A stretch of DNA of 64,000 nt, taken from positions 62,001-126,000 of the forward strand of contig CAXIUT010000057.1 of NCBI GenBank assembly GCA_964035545.1, in the 5' to 3' direction. Both the position numbers and the translations under genes were made by a program. Below, piece by piece: positions 36,209 to 48,016 of the stretch (its first letter is position 1; the number at the start of each line of letters is the position of its first letter). The stretch comes from Bugula neritina (Eukaryota > Bryozoa > Gymnolaemata > Cheilostomatida > Bugulidae). The notes under the pieces are model-generated. The model did not search any database. It had not been told where the DNA came from and saw only the letters and a program-made list of their open reading frames with translations.

Positions 36209-38984
36209 TCATTTTTAGAGATACTTTTTGGCTTTATTGAGGATTAAACTGATTTCATTTTTATCTTAATAATTTTTTTCAAGATAATCAATCATTACTG
36301 CTGTCATTGCTTTTCTTTAATCTTTAAATTATGTTAGTTTATCTTTGAATATATTTTCAAGACTAAATTCTTTTAAAAGTTTTGAATTGTATTCCCAATA
36401 CCCTTACGCTTTCATTAGTCTAATAAAAACTTAACATGGCCTTAAATTACCTTGATTTGGAATATATTAGGAAAATCCTCCACCTCTCATCCTAATAATA
36501 ACGGTCATAATTTAGTTATCTTCAATTATGCCTTAATCATCTAAAGTTAAATTTAATATAATAACTAGAAGACGGTAATATTTTAGAATAAATAAAATAA
36601 CTACTCATTTGGTATAATTTTCCTCTTAAATTTTTTTAAAATTTGATGGATCTAAATATATCAGAATTTAAATATTTTATATTCTGCTAAGAAGGAAAAA
36701 GTTATTTTCCATGGTGCAATAATCTAATGCTTTCTTATGGAAGTTTTCCACCAGAAGCATTATTAACCAGATTGTATATTTATTTTATCGTTGTAGAAGA
36801 AGAATTGGTTCGAATTGCAAAAGAATCGAATAAAGAATGTATTATTATTTGTATTTTTTATCTTTTTTGTATTTTTTATCTTTTTTATTATCCGTTTAAT
36901 TGTATATTTTATTTTACTTTTAACAGTTTAAGAACAATAAATAAAGTTGATTGATCTATTATATTTAAATCTTTTAAAGAATAATTTTAATATTTAGAAA
37001 TATTTTTTCCTTCATGTATTAACCTAATGCAATCTTGACGACATTTTCCGCCTGATGCACTATCAATCAAACTATACATTTTATTCACAGTTGTTTCAGG
37101 ATTTGTACGAATTGTATAACGATCACCAGTCAAAGTATTTAATTTAATAGTTATTTTTTAAGATTATTAGATTTCTGATTTATATTATTCTAGTTATTTT
37201 AGTTCATTTTTTGAAATAACAGGAATGTTTTATTTAGTATTTCTCCAAATAAATGCAGTATATTTACTTAAAACTTGATTTTGTATACTCTTTTATATAA
37301 TTATCTATTTATTTGGATATTATTCTTTCTCCATTTCTCCTATTTCTTCATAAATTATATATTTTCTCAAACTGTTGATGCAAGAATCATTGTTTATCTT
37401 TAATTTTATCTTCTAATGTTTAGAAGATTCTTGATCAAAATAAGATATTTATAGCTATTATTATTCATCTGAGTCCTATTCATTGAGAGGAGCATTTGAT
37501 AGAAGGAAAAATGAATTTTATTTTCCTTTCTTTATTATTTTTGGGATTGGAGGATATGATTATTGGTATTTTTTATTGTTATATTTGATACTAAATTGTT
37601 TTATTTCAGTTGAAATAAGAATATCCAATAGTTGAATAATTTGTTTTTTCATTTATTAATTATTCATAATAAAAATATGTTATCCACCTCCTTCATTTGC
37701 TCCTCTTCGAATCATATCGAAACTAACTCCATTTCCAACCCCTATAACACTAGTAAATCCAATACGACTAATTCTTATATCTTAAATAATCTTGATTACT
37801 TACTCTACGTTGGACACTTGACCATCAGTTAGTAAAATTATATGTCGAATATATTCATTCATTTACTTACATTCTTTCCTTATTTATAAAAGAGGAGAAG
37901 CGATTTATGTTTTGCCATAATTTGCCTCAAATTTTGTTATTTTTTCTATAGCTTATTCGACATTTATTTCATTGTAAATTATACTTGTTTTAAACATCTT
38001 TTTAAATTGGCTGCCAAAGCTGATTATGTTGAAAAAAGAGTTTATTGGAAGAGATTTCAAGAAGAGAATCAAGGATTCTTTTGCTTTTATTATTCTTTAG
38101 TCACTCATTGATCCTGATCTATCAAGTAGAAAGATATATTAACCTTTATATGAGTTACTGTTAGATCTATTTGATTTTGGAGGAATCCATGTTACGTTGA
38201 GGCAAGAAGGTCCTGAAGTACATGTAACTTAATTGAATTTATTGAGTTCAAAGGTAAATTATAAATCTTTTTCTGGGAGTTTAGCTTCATCAAGAGTATA
38301 AGTTCTTAAAGTTTTATTGAAAATATTTTCTGATAGTTTATGACTGGAAGAGCTTACTTTTTTAATTTTTTTATCTGAAAATAAATTTATCTTGAAATCC
38401 CACTAACTAGCTTTATCAATAGTAGTTATCTTTTAAGGATATTTTGATAAATATTTTTAAAATGATCTATTGATGGCTTTAATTTGTGTTTAGTATCTAG
38501 GACCAATATGTGAAGGAATTCTCAAAGTCCAACTATTAGGTAGTTAGTTTGATAGTTTTCCAATCATTTAAAATTCAATTTTAATGCTTTCATTTCCTGG
38601 AAGATTTCCAAGTTGTACCTTTAGTATTGATTTTTCTTGTAAAGAGTTAGAAGTCATCATTACTACTTATCCTTGTTCTTTTGCATATTAGTATTATGCA
38701 ACTACTTATTTTCTTTCTTTTATAATTCCTTCAATAGTTTTGTTTTTGTAAATTCCAATGACTTTAGTAATACAAAAATTGGGATCAGTTGGAATCGAGT
38801 AGTGAATTTCTAAAGTTTTTTTCAATGGATTTGTGTAAACTTGAGATGATTTTATTTCAGCAAAGTTGTTTTTGATATCAACTAAATACTTATTAGAAAC
38901 TATAGGAACCATTAGTTTCTCTTTGTTGTCTAAAAATGAGTAACACATGCCTGCTAGAGAAGAAGGAGCGGCTTACTCTTACAT
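36209..38984 (-). CDS. VIT-vWA protein with divergent tandem ubiquitin-like units (paralogue)
   Basis: 911 aa after removing one proposed 40-nt intron (36565-36604), which makes the length an exact codon multiple. VIT and vWA domains closely match the protein encoded at 28461-31013 (NKYLVDIKNNFAEIKSSQVY; LLDRSGSMSD; ILLTDGQ). The region equivalent to the ubiquitin insert is longer. One full ubiquitin-like unit (TIKLNTLTGDRYTIRTN, then SGGKCRQDCIRLIHEGK and DQSTLFIVLKL) is followed by a second, degraded one (IRTNSSSTTIKQIYNLV, ESIRLLHHGK) whose end reads VIIRMRGGG, the counterpart of LRLRGGG. The same helical C-terminal domain (YWEYNSKLLKEFSLENIF) closes the protein. Both N-termini match (Met-Glu then a short linker to MCYxFL). 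Role unknown. Confidence 0.85.
36565..36604 (-). other. Proposed 40-nt intron in the VIT-vWA paralogue
   Basis: Minus strand GTAGT...TCTAG. Its removal avoids a TGA and connects to the frame that reads LTLDDEGIIED and RMRGGG. It is twice the usual length, so less certain than the 20-nt introns. Confidence 0.55.
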
Positions 38985-39772
38985 TGTGTGATAAAAAGTA
39001 TTAAAAATCAAAATCCAGATCGTAATTAATACTTTTTATTTAAGCTTTATATCAACCTCTTATATATTTTAAAGAGTGATATATCTCATTTTAAATATAT
39101 AAAATAATAATTTTTTTTGATATTTTTTAAAAGAATAATAAACATACTTATTCTGAGATCTTATTTGTTTAATAATATTTTTTCAAAGAATAAAGAAGAT
39201 TAAAAATAACTAACTAAAGATAAAGAATGCTGATATTTTATCAGTATGGAAAATATAGACATATCATGTTGATTATTGAAATTAGACTCAATTTATTATT
39301 CCATTGAATGTTTCTTAATTATTAATATTATTTTCTTAATATCATTAAATCAAAAAGATTGGCCTCTAAAAACAAAAAGAATTATTTTTTGTTGATTAAA
39401 GAATAAATTATCTTTTTTCATTATTTTATATATATTAGAATTTTAATAAATCAATAAATATCAATCTACTTTTTAATTTTTTTGTCTTTTTCTACGATTC
39501 GTATATAAATAAAATACTTATTTTCATTTTAATAATCAATAGATTTATCAAGTAAAAAGTAATTTAGATAAGATATAACAAAATAAAACTACAAATAAAA
39601 ATATCGATAAAAAATCAATACTCCATTCCATAACCCATACAATATTGTCTACCTTATTCATTTAAATCAGATAAATCCTTTAATTTCTTTATAAAAATAC
39701 CTTTATTAGATGTTTAGTTTTCTAAACTTCCATTTTTTAAATAATTAATTCAAGTCATAAAGAAAAAACACA
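38985..39772. other. 788-bp AT-rich intergenic interval between divergent genes
   Basis: Separates the starts of the VIT-vWA paralogue and the laforin-like gene. It is extremely AT-rich with many TGA breaks in all frames. The only structure seen is a short perfect hairpin, CTGATA-TTT-TATCAG, near 39232. It probably holds both promoters. No gene, RNA or repeat is recognised. Confidence 0.6.
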
Positions 39773-41039
39773 ATGAACGACTACTTTTCTTCATCATAGA
39801 CCTTCCATTACAACAAAATCATTTTCACTGTTCGAAAAAAAGTAAAATACGGACAAGGACTCTACGTTTGTGGCAATATTCCATAGTTAGGATGTTGGAA
39901 ACCTGACCTTGCCTTCAAACTTAAATGGTGTTAAGTACTTTTGATATGATTTAGGGTGATGTTTGGACAGGAATACTCATTCTTTCATAGAACATACTTA
40001 AATAATTTGAGTTTAAATATGTTGTTATGGACTGGGATCATCCATCTTCCATGAAATGTAGTTGGTAGGTAGGTCAGACTAATAGAAAATTAGAACTTAG
40101 CTAAGCCAGAAAAACTATAATACTTGGTATAATTGGACATATGTAGATGACAGATGGAATTTAGATAAAATAACTCTCAATCTCTATTCTAGGAAAACAG
40201 AAATAAGCGACTAACGGTTTTATGTTGTGGGAGATATTTTTGAATTGGGGCAATGGAAAGAAGCTAGACCTCTAAAACGACAAAACTTAGTGCATAGTAA
40301 AGAAAATAAAGGTTTTTCTAAACAAAATTAAGAATAAACAGAAATTTACTCATATACTTTCTATACTTATAGATAAAAATAATAATTCAGATATTATTAC
40401 ATCAAAAAAGGATGTACTACATAAAGCTAGAGAAAACCTTATAGAATATTTAAATTTAAAAACAATAATATTCCTCATCCTCAAAGAAGATCGATTACTC
40501 ATTCCAGAGGATAAATAAATATTAATGACGACTTCAGTCTAAACTAGCTTAAGTTTTCAAAAGTGACCTAAAGAATGTTTGTCGGAGCATATCCTAAAAG
40601 CAGAAGCAATATTTAGATGTTAAAACAAAAAAGTATAGCTGTTATCTTTTCAATTCAAAGCTAAAAAGATTTCAAGTCACATGGACTTTCACCTTAATAC
40701 ATAGATTTGCTTTGTCAATAAGAAGGAATTATCTTCAAAAGTTACTCAATATAAGATATGAACAACGAAGATTTCATTGTTAGAGCTGAAGGTGGCCTGA
40801 AAGTATTAGGCGAGTTGATGAAAGAAAGTGAAAAAGTTTATATTCACTGTTCGGCTGGTATATACAGATCTCCTCAGATGATAGTGCTTTATCTAAATCT
40901 TATTGAAGGTTATTCAATTGAACAAGCTCTTGAGATGGTTCGATCAACTCATCCCTTTGCTAAACCTAACAGCAAAGTTATTCGGTAGACTATCAATAAC
41001 ATCAGAACTCAAAAAGGATAGCACAAACTGTATGCATGA
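39773..41039 (+). CDS. Laforin-like glucan phosphatase: starch-binding domain(s) plus dual-specificity phosphatase
   Basis: 408 aa after removal of two 20-nt introns. Residues ~15-110 form a CBM20 starch-binding domain (GLYVCGNIPELGCWKPDLAF, CEGDVWTG). A second CBM20-like unit follows at about 130-230 (RFYVVGDIFELGQWKEARPL). The C-terminal ~170 residues are a dual-specificity phosphatase with an HCX5R loop HCSAGIYRSP (Cys at residue 346) and a likely acid Asp in SIEDMNNEDF. The CBM20-DSP order is that of laforin, which removes phosphate from glycogen or amylopectin-like storage glucan in the cytosol. The Glu of IPELG is TAG. A second carbohydrate module is unusual for laforin. It is the last gene of the chromosome, 80 bp from the telomere. 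Confidence 0.88.
39935..39954 (+). other. 20-nt intron 1 of the laforin-like gene
   Basis: GTACT...TTTAG, phase 0, joining AFKLKWCE to GDVWTGIL inside the first CBM20. Confidence 0.9.
40127..40146 (+). other. 20-nt intron 2 of the laforin-like gene
   Basis: GTATA...TGTAG, within an Asp codon, joining ARKTIIL to DDRWNLDKIT. Confidence 0.88.
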
Positions 41040-41119
41040 ACTATTTAATGATTTTACTTTACTTATATATATAGTATTTTTAATTAAATGAAATAATATC
41101 ATTCTTTATATTTTCTTCA

Positions 41120-41230
41120 GGGGTTGGGGTTGGGGTTGGGGTTGGGGTTGGGGTTGGGGTTGGGGTTGGGGTTGGGGTTGGGGTTGGGGTTGGGGTTGGG
41201 GTTGGGGTTGGGGGTTGGGGTTGGGGTTGG
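41120..41230 (+). repeat. Telomeric G4T2 array, right end of chromosome part 2
   Basis: About eighteen GGGGTT units with one G5T2 variant at 41210-41216, running into the N spacer. Together with the C4A2 array at 13183 it bounds a complete chromosome of about 28.0 kb. Confidence 0.97.
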
Positions 41231-41430
41231 NNNNNNNNNNNNNNNNNNNNNNNNNNNNNNNNNNNNNNNNNNNNNNNNNNNNNNNNNNNNNNNNNNNNNN
41301 NNNNNNNNNNNNNNNNNNNNNNNNNNNNNNNNNNNNNNNNNNNNNNNNNNNNNNNNNNNNNNNNNNNNNNNNNNNNNNNNNNNNNNNNNNNNNNNNNNNN
41401 NNNNNNNNNNNNNNNNNNNNNNNNNNNNNN
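41231..41430. other. 200-N spacer joining two chromosomes
   Basis: Second 200-N block with outward telomeres on both sides, as at 12983-13182. Confidence 0.97.
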
Positions 41431-41506
41431 CCCAACCCCAACCCCAACCCCAACCCCAACCCCAACCCCAACCCCAACCCCAACCCCAACCCCAACCCCC
41501 AACCCC
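41431..41506 (-). repeat. Telomeric C4A2 array, left end of chromosome part 3
   Basis: About twelve CCCCAA units with one C5A2 variant near its inner end, directly followed by AT-rich unique sequence and, 75 bp on, the stop codon of the first gene. Confidence 0.97.
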
Positions 41507-41581
41507 GATATATTTATTTAAAATATTATTCATAGATATTAATATTAATATGATATATAAATGAATAATGAATTAATAATA

Positions 41582-43303
41582 TCAAAGAGGCAATAGTTAT
41601 ATTTCTAGTGACGACTTTTTCTTCTTTTTTATTGTTTATTTAAGCCATTTTTTGATTGGTTTTTATATTTATTGATATATTGATTTGCTTCTTTTGTGGC
41701 CTCCTTGACTCTCAGCCTAAGCTACTAGTCTTTGCAAATCATAGTATATCTAATCTTAGAACTAGCTTTCATTATAATTTTATAACTATAAATCTGAATC
41801 TATTTATTATATTAAAGATTGAACATTTTATTGAGGTCTTTAACTCATCTATTCTTAAGAGTAAAAATAATTATTAGACTTTTTTTGCTTATTTTGATAT
41901 TTTTATCCTTATTTTTAAATATTTATTTATTTTTACAATTTTAAGTCTGATGTTCTGTTAAATAAATTTGATGCACTGTTAATTTTGTCTGCTTTTATTT
42001 ATGCTTTTATCATTTGTCTTCCTTCATCTTTTGATTACTTTTAACTTTCTTATTTTTTTGTAAAAAATTTGATCATTCTACTTCTAAATTTGTGTGATTT
42101 ATAGTTTTAATCAGCTTCTTTCTTCTTTATTTTTTGTAGTAAGTAGAGTCCTTTGATTTGATGCTTTTATAGTAATATTGTAAGAGCTTTCTCCAAGAAT
42201 TATACTCTTCTTTGCAAATATATAATATTTAGCAGGTTATTAACTGTATCTTTTAAAGAGTTTAGTGTTTTAGTAGTTTCCCAATCAGGTTCTGATTTAA
42301 TTGTTGATATAATTTTAAATATTCCTAGTTTGATATAGCTAAAAAAACCAAATTACTTAGCCTATTTGCTTTTGAAGTATTTAGCTGCAAAGAGCATTTC
42401 AAAGAAGGCTTATCCATAGATGCTCATAAAGAAGAAAATACCTAAAAGAGCATTAAAGACTCCACCTACATAAGATAAGGCATCGATAACTGTAAGAAAG
42501 TTTCTATTAACAATGGTCTATGACTTTCCTATTGTGAGATGGAAGTCAATAGTTGAAGAATGTCCAGTTTAGTCAGTGATTTATATTTATTTTTAAAGAG
42601 CAAATCCAACAGTTGTTGATACATCATTTTGGAAAGGAAAGATGGCATTGTCAGAGGTCAATGAAGTTTTGACCAAAGTGGCTGAAACAACTTGGTAGAA
42701 TGAGTTATAATTAATGAACTATTTTCTCATTGTATATTCCCATTATTAGTTCATTTTATGAGCGTTGAGATATGAAGAAACTATCCAAATATTGAAAGTT
42801 GTACTATCGCATAAGTTATCAGTGTTATTCTATGAAGTTTACATACACTAACTGCTAAAGACGATATCTTTTAGTTATCTATCTAAGATGTTTCCTCCAA
42901 TTTAGAAAGAAGTTTATAGAGGAAGGCAGAGATAGTTATTTTTAAGAATTATATCTAAGTTAAAATCTGTTATTTTAGAGAAATGAGTTGAGTTGCATTT
43001 TTACATAATTATTTATTATCTTTTTGCTCCGTTTTATGTGATATAATTCACCCTTGTATTCATATAATCTTAGTCTATTATTGCTACCATGACAGGTTGG
43101 ATAATATTGCTTTAAATAGTAGTTATGTTTTAAAAAGGAGGTTAACTGTAAAAAGTTTGAGTTTTTGTTAGAGTCATTGTCTATCTGTTGAATACTTATA
43201 TCATTTTGTAAAATAGAATCAAACCAATTACAACGAAAAGAATTAGAGAACAGATTCCTCCGAAGGTATGACTTACATGATGGCGATGGCCTAGTCTCCA
43301 CAT
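41582..43303 (-). CDS. Two-pass membrane protein with large extracytoplasmic domain and acidic tail
   Basis: 573 aa, no intron. Hydrophobic segment 1 near residues 15-32 (GICSLILFVVIGLILFYKM) and segment 2 near residue 285 (SYVGGVFNALLGIFFFMSIY) enclose about 250 residues with several Cys and Asn-X-Ser/Thr sites. A cytosolic half of coiled coil and Glu/Lys-rich tail follows. The layout, and phrases such as LNAHKMNEEWEY, recall a large family of uncharacterised ciliate transmembrane proteins; that resemblance is from memory. It is the first gene of the chromosome and its stop lies 75 bp from the telomere. Function unknown. Confidence 0.75.
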
Positions 43304-43624
43304 TTGGAAGTATGGAAATAAATTCACTTATTGGAGAAAAGTTGACATTGTTTTGAGTTTGTTATTAAACTATGTTATATATCTAATATCTAATAAAATA
43401 TATATCAATAATAAACGTTTTTTATCTTTAGAGGATATATTTCAGAAGAATTCATTTTATAAATTTTAGAGGATCGATGATATTTTGTTTAACTTGATTA
43501 AATTTATGTCATTTAAGGTCATATCATTTAATAAGGTCAAAATAAATATTTATAAATGATGGTGAATCATTGAATTATATATCTCTTTAATTTAAACAAT
43601 TATATTTAACTAAGCTGCAGATAT
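43304..43624. other. 321-bp intergenic interval between divergent genes
   Basis: AT-rich sequence between two start codons. Nothing beyond likely promoters and 5' UTRs is visible. Confidence 0.6.
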
Positions 43625-46600
43625 ATGAAAAGTTCCTAGACATGGAATCAAGCTTTCTAATCTATCGGTTTTGATTCAAAAAAAGAACATTTGGTCAACG
43701 AGTAGACCATCAAACACAATATTCCTTAAAATATTTTTGATTCTTCAGAATTACAACAAGAAAGATTAAGTACCCTACAGCCTTCAGGATAACTTATCAC
43801 TAGCAAAATGAATTCATAGTCTCATAGTGGAAAAGGTCAATAAAAATATGAATATAGTCATACTGAACAAGGAAGATCTTTATCTCTCCTCGATAAAGCA
43901 GAGGAAAGTCAGTTATAGGATAAGGGTAAAGTCGAATAGAATAAAAATAAATAGAGACAGGAATAAATTAATCTAAAACCAACTCAAATAAATATTCGAC
44001 CAGTAAATAAGCCTCAAGTCCAGGTAATGTCCAATCAATACCATCAACCGAATAGACCAATCGTATATCCGCCCACTCCTCATTTGCATCATCATATGTC
44101 TCATCCTTAACCCAATAGAATCTAAAATCGTAGGCCTTCAGGATTCCAGGAACTTGACACAATACCCTTGACTCAGCAATCTTATGCTCCCAGTCAAAAA
44201 ACTCTAGTTATTACTCATAATCAAAATTTATCACCACAGAACAATACAGTCTATCGTAGTCACTTGACGACCGAGAAGGTGCAATCGACTATTCACTAAA
44301 ATTCATAGAAACGGATAGTCAACAGTCCAGATACAAAACTAGGCCTCAACGCAAGTCCATTGGCAAGAACTGAGGCGGTAAGGAGTGTTATACAGCAGCC
44401 ATATCCAATACACGATGGTCTGCATCAACAAGTAGAACATTGGCGTTATCAGTATGAAGAGAGTCGGAGGGAATTATCATATGCTCGAAGGGAATATGGA
44501 GAACAAATGGAAAGAGTGGTTTTGAGGAGTAGAGAATTGGAAGAAGAAAATGTTAGATTAAAAGAAATGAATCGACTTATGGCTCTATAGTACAATATGA
44601 AGGTGGAGTAGTTGGAAAAGGGAAAGAGTTTTAATGAGGAAAATGAGTGGAAAAAACAACTATAAGAGAGGTATATTTTGATAACTTTATTGAAGAAGTA
44701 GAATCAGCAATATAGATAGAAGTTATAGTACTATGGAGAATTGTAGTTGTAAATTCAGAATTTGTAGTAGAATATGTCGATAATGAAGTTATAAATGTAA
44801 CAGAAAGAGAGTCAAATATTATAATTGAGAAAGTAGGTTTCTATTAAAGGAGATTTTTCTGAAATCAATCGTTCAAGGCCACAGCTAGACAATACTAGGC
44901 TAGATAATACAAGAATGTTTGATTTGGAGATGCAGAACAATCGACTTGTAGCTTAGATAGCTGCCAGGAATGAGACTTATGAGCAGTAAAGCAAAATCAA
45001 TGGGCTTAAGTTCAATGAGTTGTTCTAAAAGTATCAAACTAGTATCAGCTAAAAAGATAGTCAACTTAAAGTGCTTCAATAGAAGGTTGCTATCCTTGAA
45101 AGTGACATAAACAAGAAAGATTCTCTTCTTAGAAATTTAAGAGACGAGCTAATTGTGGCTTAAAGGAAGACTTCGCCTCGTTCAAGTCATGCTCAAATGG
45201 CTCATCTTAGGAGTTCTACTGGTTCTATAGCTCCTATTGATAAAGTGGACAAGAGTGAGGATAGTAAAAGAGAAATTGATAATTTAAGGAAACATATTTT
45301 TGATAAAGATAGGGAAATAGTGATTCAAGAGCAAAGGAAAGAGGAATTGAAGGATTTACTTGAGTAAAGTTAGAATACTTCTCAGCGAAGAAAGAATGAA
45401 ATCAATCGGTTGAAGAGATAGTTGTCTGAATACGAGGAACAGATGGGTGATTATGAGCGAATTAAGGAAACTTTAACGAAAAAGAGTAATTAATTGATGG
45501 AAATAAGATAAATTTTAATGGAGAAGGAGACTAATACTGGATAGTATGATATTTTATCAAGGGAAAATTAAAAATTAAAGGAAATTACTATGAAGAAAAA
45601 CTATTAGTTATCTGACCTTTCTGAGAAACTATTTTAAACATAAAAGAAATTAAGAGAGCAAGAGGGTTATAATCCAAGAATATAGGCTTTGTAGTAGGAA
45701 GTAGAATCATTAAATAGTCATCTCAGAGCGCATATTTCTGAGATCTAGAGGCTAACAATTACTTTAGAGCACGAAAATGAGCGAATTCTTGAAGGAGAAC
45801 TACAGATATAAAAAGAGAGACAGCGGCAAAGTGAATACCAGAGTATGATCGCCGAAAAGCATGAACATATTTAAGAGCTATAGTAAGAACTGTAGCAGTC
45901 ATAGAAAAGATATCAATTGATGTAGAGAGAATTGGAGGGTCTTGCTGATAAGATCTTTGAATATGAGAAGTATAGTTAATAGTTGAAGCAAGAAAACATG
46001 GAATATAGTAAAAGAGTTGAATTATATGAGAGAGAGCTGAGAGATAGAGCTGTTGAGTTAGAAAAGGGACTTTAGTCACAGCAAGAACTTGAAATGTTCA
46101 AGAAGGAATCACAGAGGGAAATAAAGAGTATTTAGAGTAGATTGATGGAATAAATGAATTATAAGAATCAGGAATTGATAGTAGTAAGTCAGCGATGTAA
46201 GTAGTTATAAGGTGGAATTCGAAGTTATAAAGATAAGATTAGTAAATTGTAGCAGTAGATAGTAAATATAAAAAATCTAAAGAGTAAAGACAGTTAATAC
46301 AAAGAGATCGTAAAGAAGTTGAAGTAGAAGATTCAAAGTTATGAGAGAAATATTTTGAGTAGTGCTCATGCTAGATCTCTTTTCCATCCAATATAAAGGT
46401 CAGGCAAGACATTTGAAAACAGAATGATTTATTAATTAAAAAATTAAAACTAAAATCTGAAAGGAAATCTGAGGAGAGTATATAGTCCTTAATGTCGTAA
46501 TTCAGAAGTTACATCAACTGTTAAAAACAGACTAAATACATTTTCTAGAAATCTTTTAGAAGTTATTGAACCTTAAAGACAGTTGAAAAGGGTAAAGAGT

Positions 46601-47071
46601 GAGGAAACTATGATCGCTAATTTCGATAACGAGGGCAGTCGGGTTAACTTTAGATAGACTGAGTGGTAATCTATAAATACAACTCGGATGGTTGGTCAGG
46701 AAAATAATATTACTCTGTAATTATTATAACAATCTTATCAAGAGAAAGTGGGATACTACAAAACTAAAAATTAAGAATTATCTGAACGGAATAGCGGGTT
46801 ATTGAAAATGAACAAAGAATTGAAAGATAGTTTGAATAAGTTGTCAGAGAGTAGGAATGAATAAATAAAATAATTTTACACCCAATAACTTAGATTTTAG
46901 AAATAGAAGGTGGCAAGATTGTAAAAGCAATTAGGCAATACTCGAAAAGAGTATAAGCAACTGTAGGATAGATATCAATCTCTGAAGTACCGTAGGAGTT
47001 CAAAGAGAGAATAGCAAGAGGTAATATACAATTTCCAACCTAAACATATGGTATCAGATTATACTTTATGA
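43625..47071 (+). CDS. Long coiled-coil protein, 1148 aa
   Basis: A single frame whose length is an exact codon multiple, ATG 43625 to TGA 47069-47071. The first ~240 residues are low-complexity, rich in Ser, Gln, Pro and His (PTPHLHHHMSHPEPNRI). From about residue 250 almost to the end the protein is coiled coil, dense in Glu, Arg, Leu and Gln (HWRYQYEESRRELSYARREY). With TAA/TAG read as Glu the heptads are regular. No motor head, CH domain or other catalytic module is seen. Such proteins are common in ciliate cortex, basal bodies and kinetodesmal fibres, but the location is inferred only. Confidence 0.75.
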
Positions 47072-47122
47072 TTCTATTTATTATATTGATACCTAATTAT
47101 AAAAGTTAAACGGTTATAATTG

Positions 47123-47827
47123 ATGAAAAGATAGATTCTTAAGGAATATGATCTCTATGATGATATCGTTCGTTTGAATCATCATGAATACTACCAGGAA
47201 TCATTTGATACTTCTGAAATAGTTGCGCATTTCTAGAAGATACTATCTAGAAGACCTATGAGATAGAAAAATTCATGTAATTTCTTTTTGAAAAATTTGG
47301 AGTCTGTTTCAGATAAAAGTGTCTACCTGATTATTAAGTGGCTAATTACTGTGCATAGAATTATCAATCGAGTTGAAAATCCTTATTTACTAGAGGAGAT
47401 ATATAAGAGTTTGGGTAAGACGAAGAAACCTATGCTGCAGGAGAGAATTGATCAGTATATTCAGAGTAAGTTGGTACAGCCTTATACTCAGTATCTTCAG
47501 AAAATAGCTTTGCTTAAATTTAGAGTTATTTCTCATAGAACACATAGAACAATCAAAGAAAGTAAAGAGAATAAATAGAATTAATAAAACTAATTGAATT
47601 TGGGATTTATCAAGTATAATCTTCTTCGTTTTGCTGTTAGATAATTTTAGGTTCCTATCCGGTAGTTAATGGGTTATTTTGGGTAATGCTATCCTTTTCT
47701 TTGTACGTTTACTATTCTTATCTACCGAGACCTCCTGGTAACAATGTAATAATATAGAAACTGGTCAATTAGCTTCGATAGCAAATCCAAAAATAGTCTA
47801 TATCTGGAATAACTCATGAATAGTTGA
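47123..47827 (+). CDS. ANTH/ENTH-like protein, putative clathrin adaptor
   Basis: 234 aa, one frame. The alpha-helical segment VYLIIKWLITVHRIINR, with a preceding VAHFEKILSRRP and following YLLEEIYKSL, resembles helices 3-5 of ANTH domains (AP180/CALM), which bind PI(4,5)P2 and clathrin. The C-terminal half (LNLGFIKYNLLRFAVREFEV, GECYPFLCTFTILIYRDLL) would be the rest of the helical solenoid. The start ATG 47123 lies 51 bp after the preceding coiled-coil gene. No NPF or clathrin-box tail is present. The fold assignment is tentative; an unrelated helical protein is possible. Confidence 0.5.
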
Positions 47828-48016
47828 ATAAATACTAAAACTAACTATCACAATTTGATACAAATACCAGTAAATCAGAATAATATTTATCTTTTCCTAT
47901 CCTTTAAACTCAAATGAGTCGGTTTTTATGTTCTAGTGCTAAGAAGAAAGTATCTTGGATTTTATAATGATTATTTATAGTTATACTATATATATCATTT
48001 GCTTATTGGATTTTTA

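Noticed and set aside
36800..36830. GGTTCGAATT resembling a tRNA T-loop.
   Set aside because: No matching acceptor, D or anticodon arms; it lies inside the VIT-vWA paralogue coding region.
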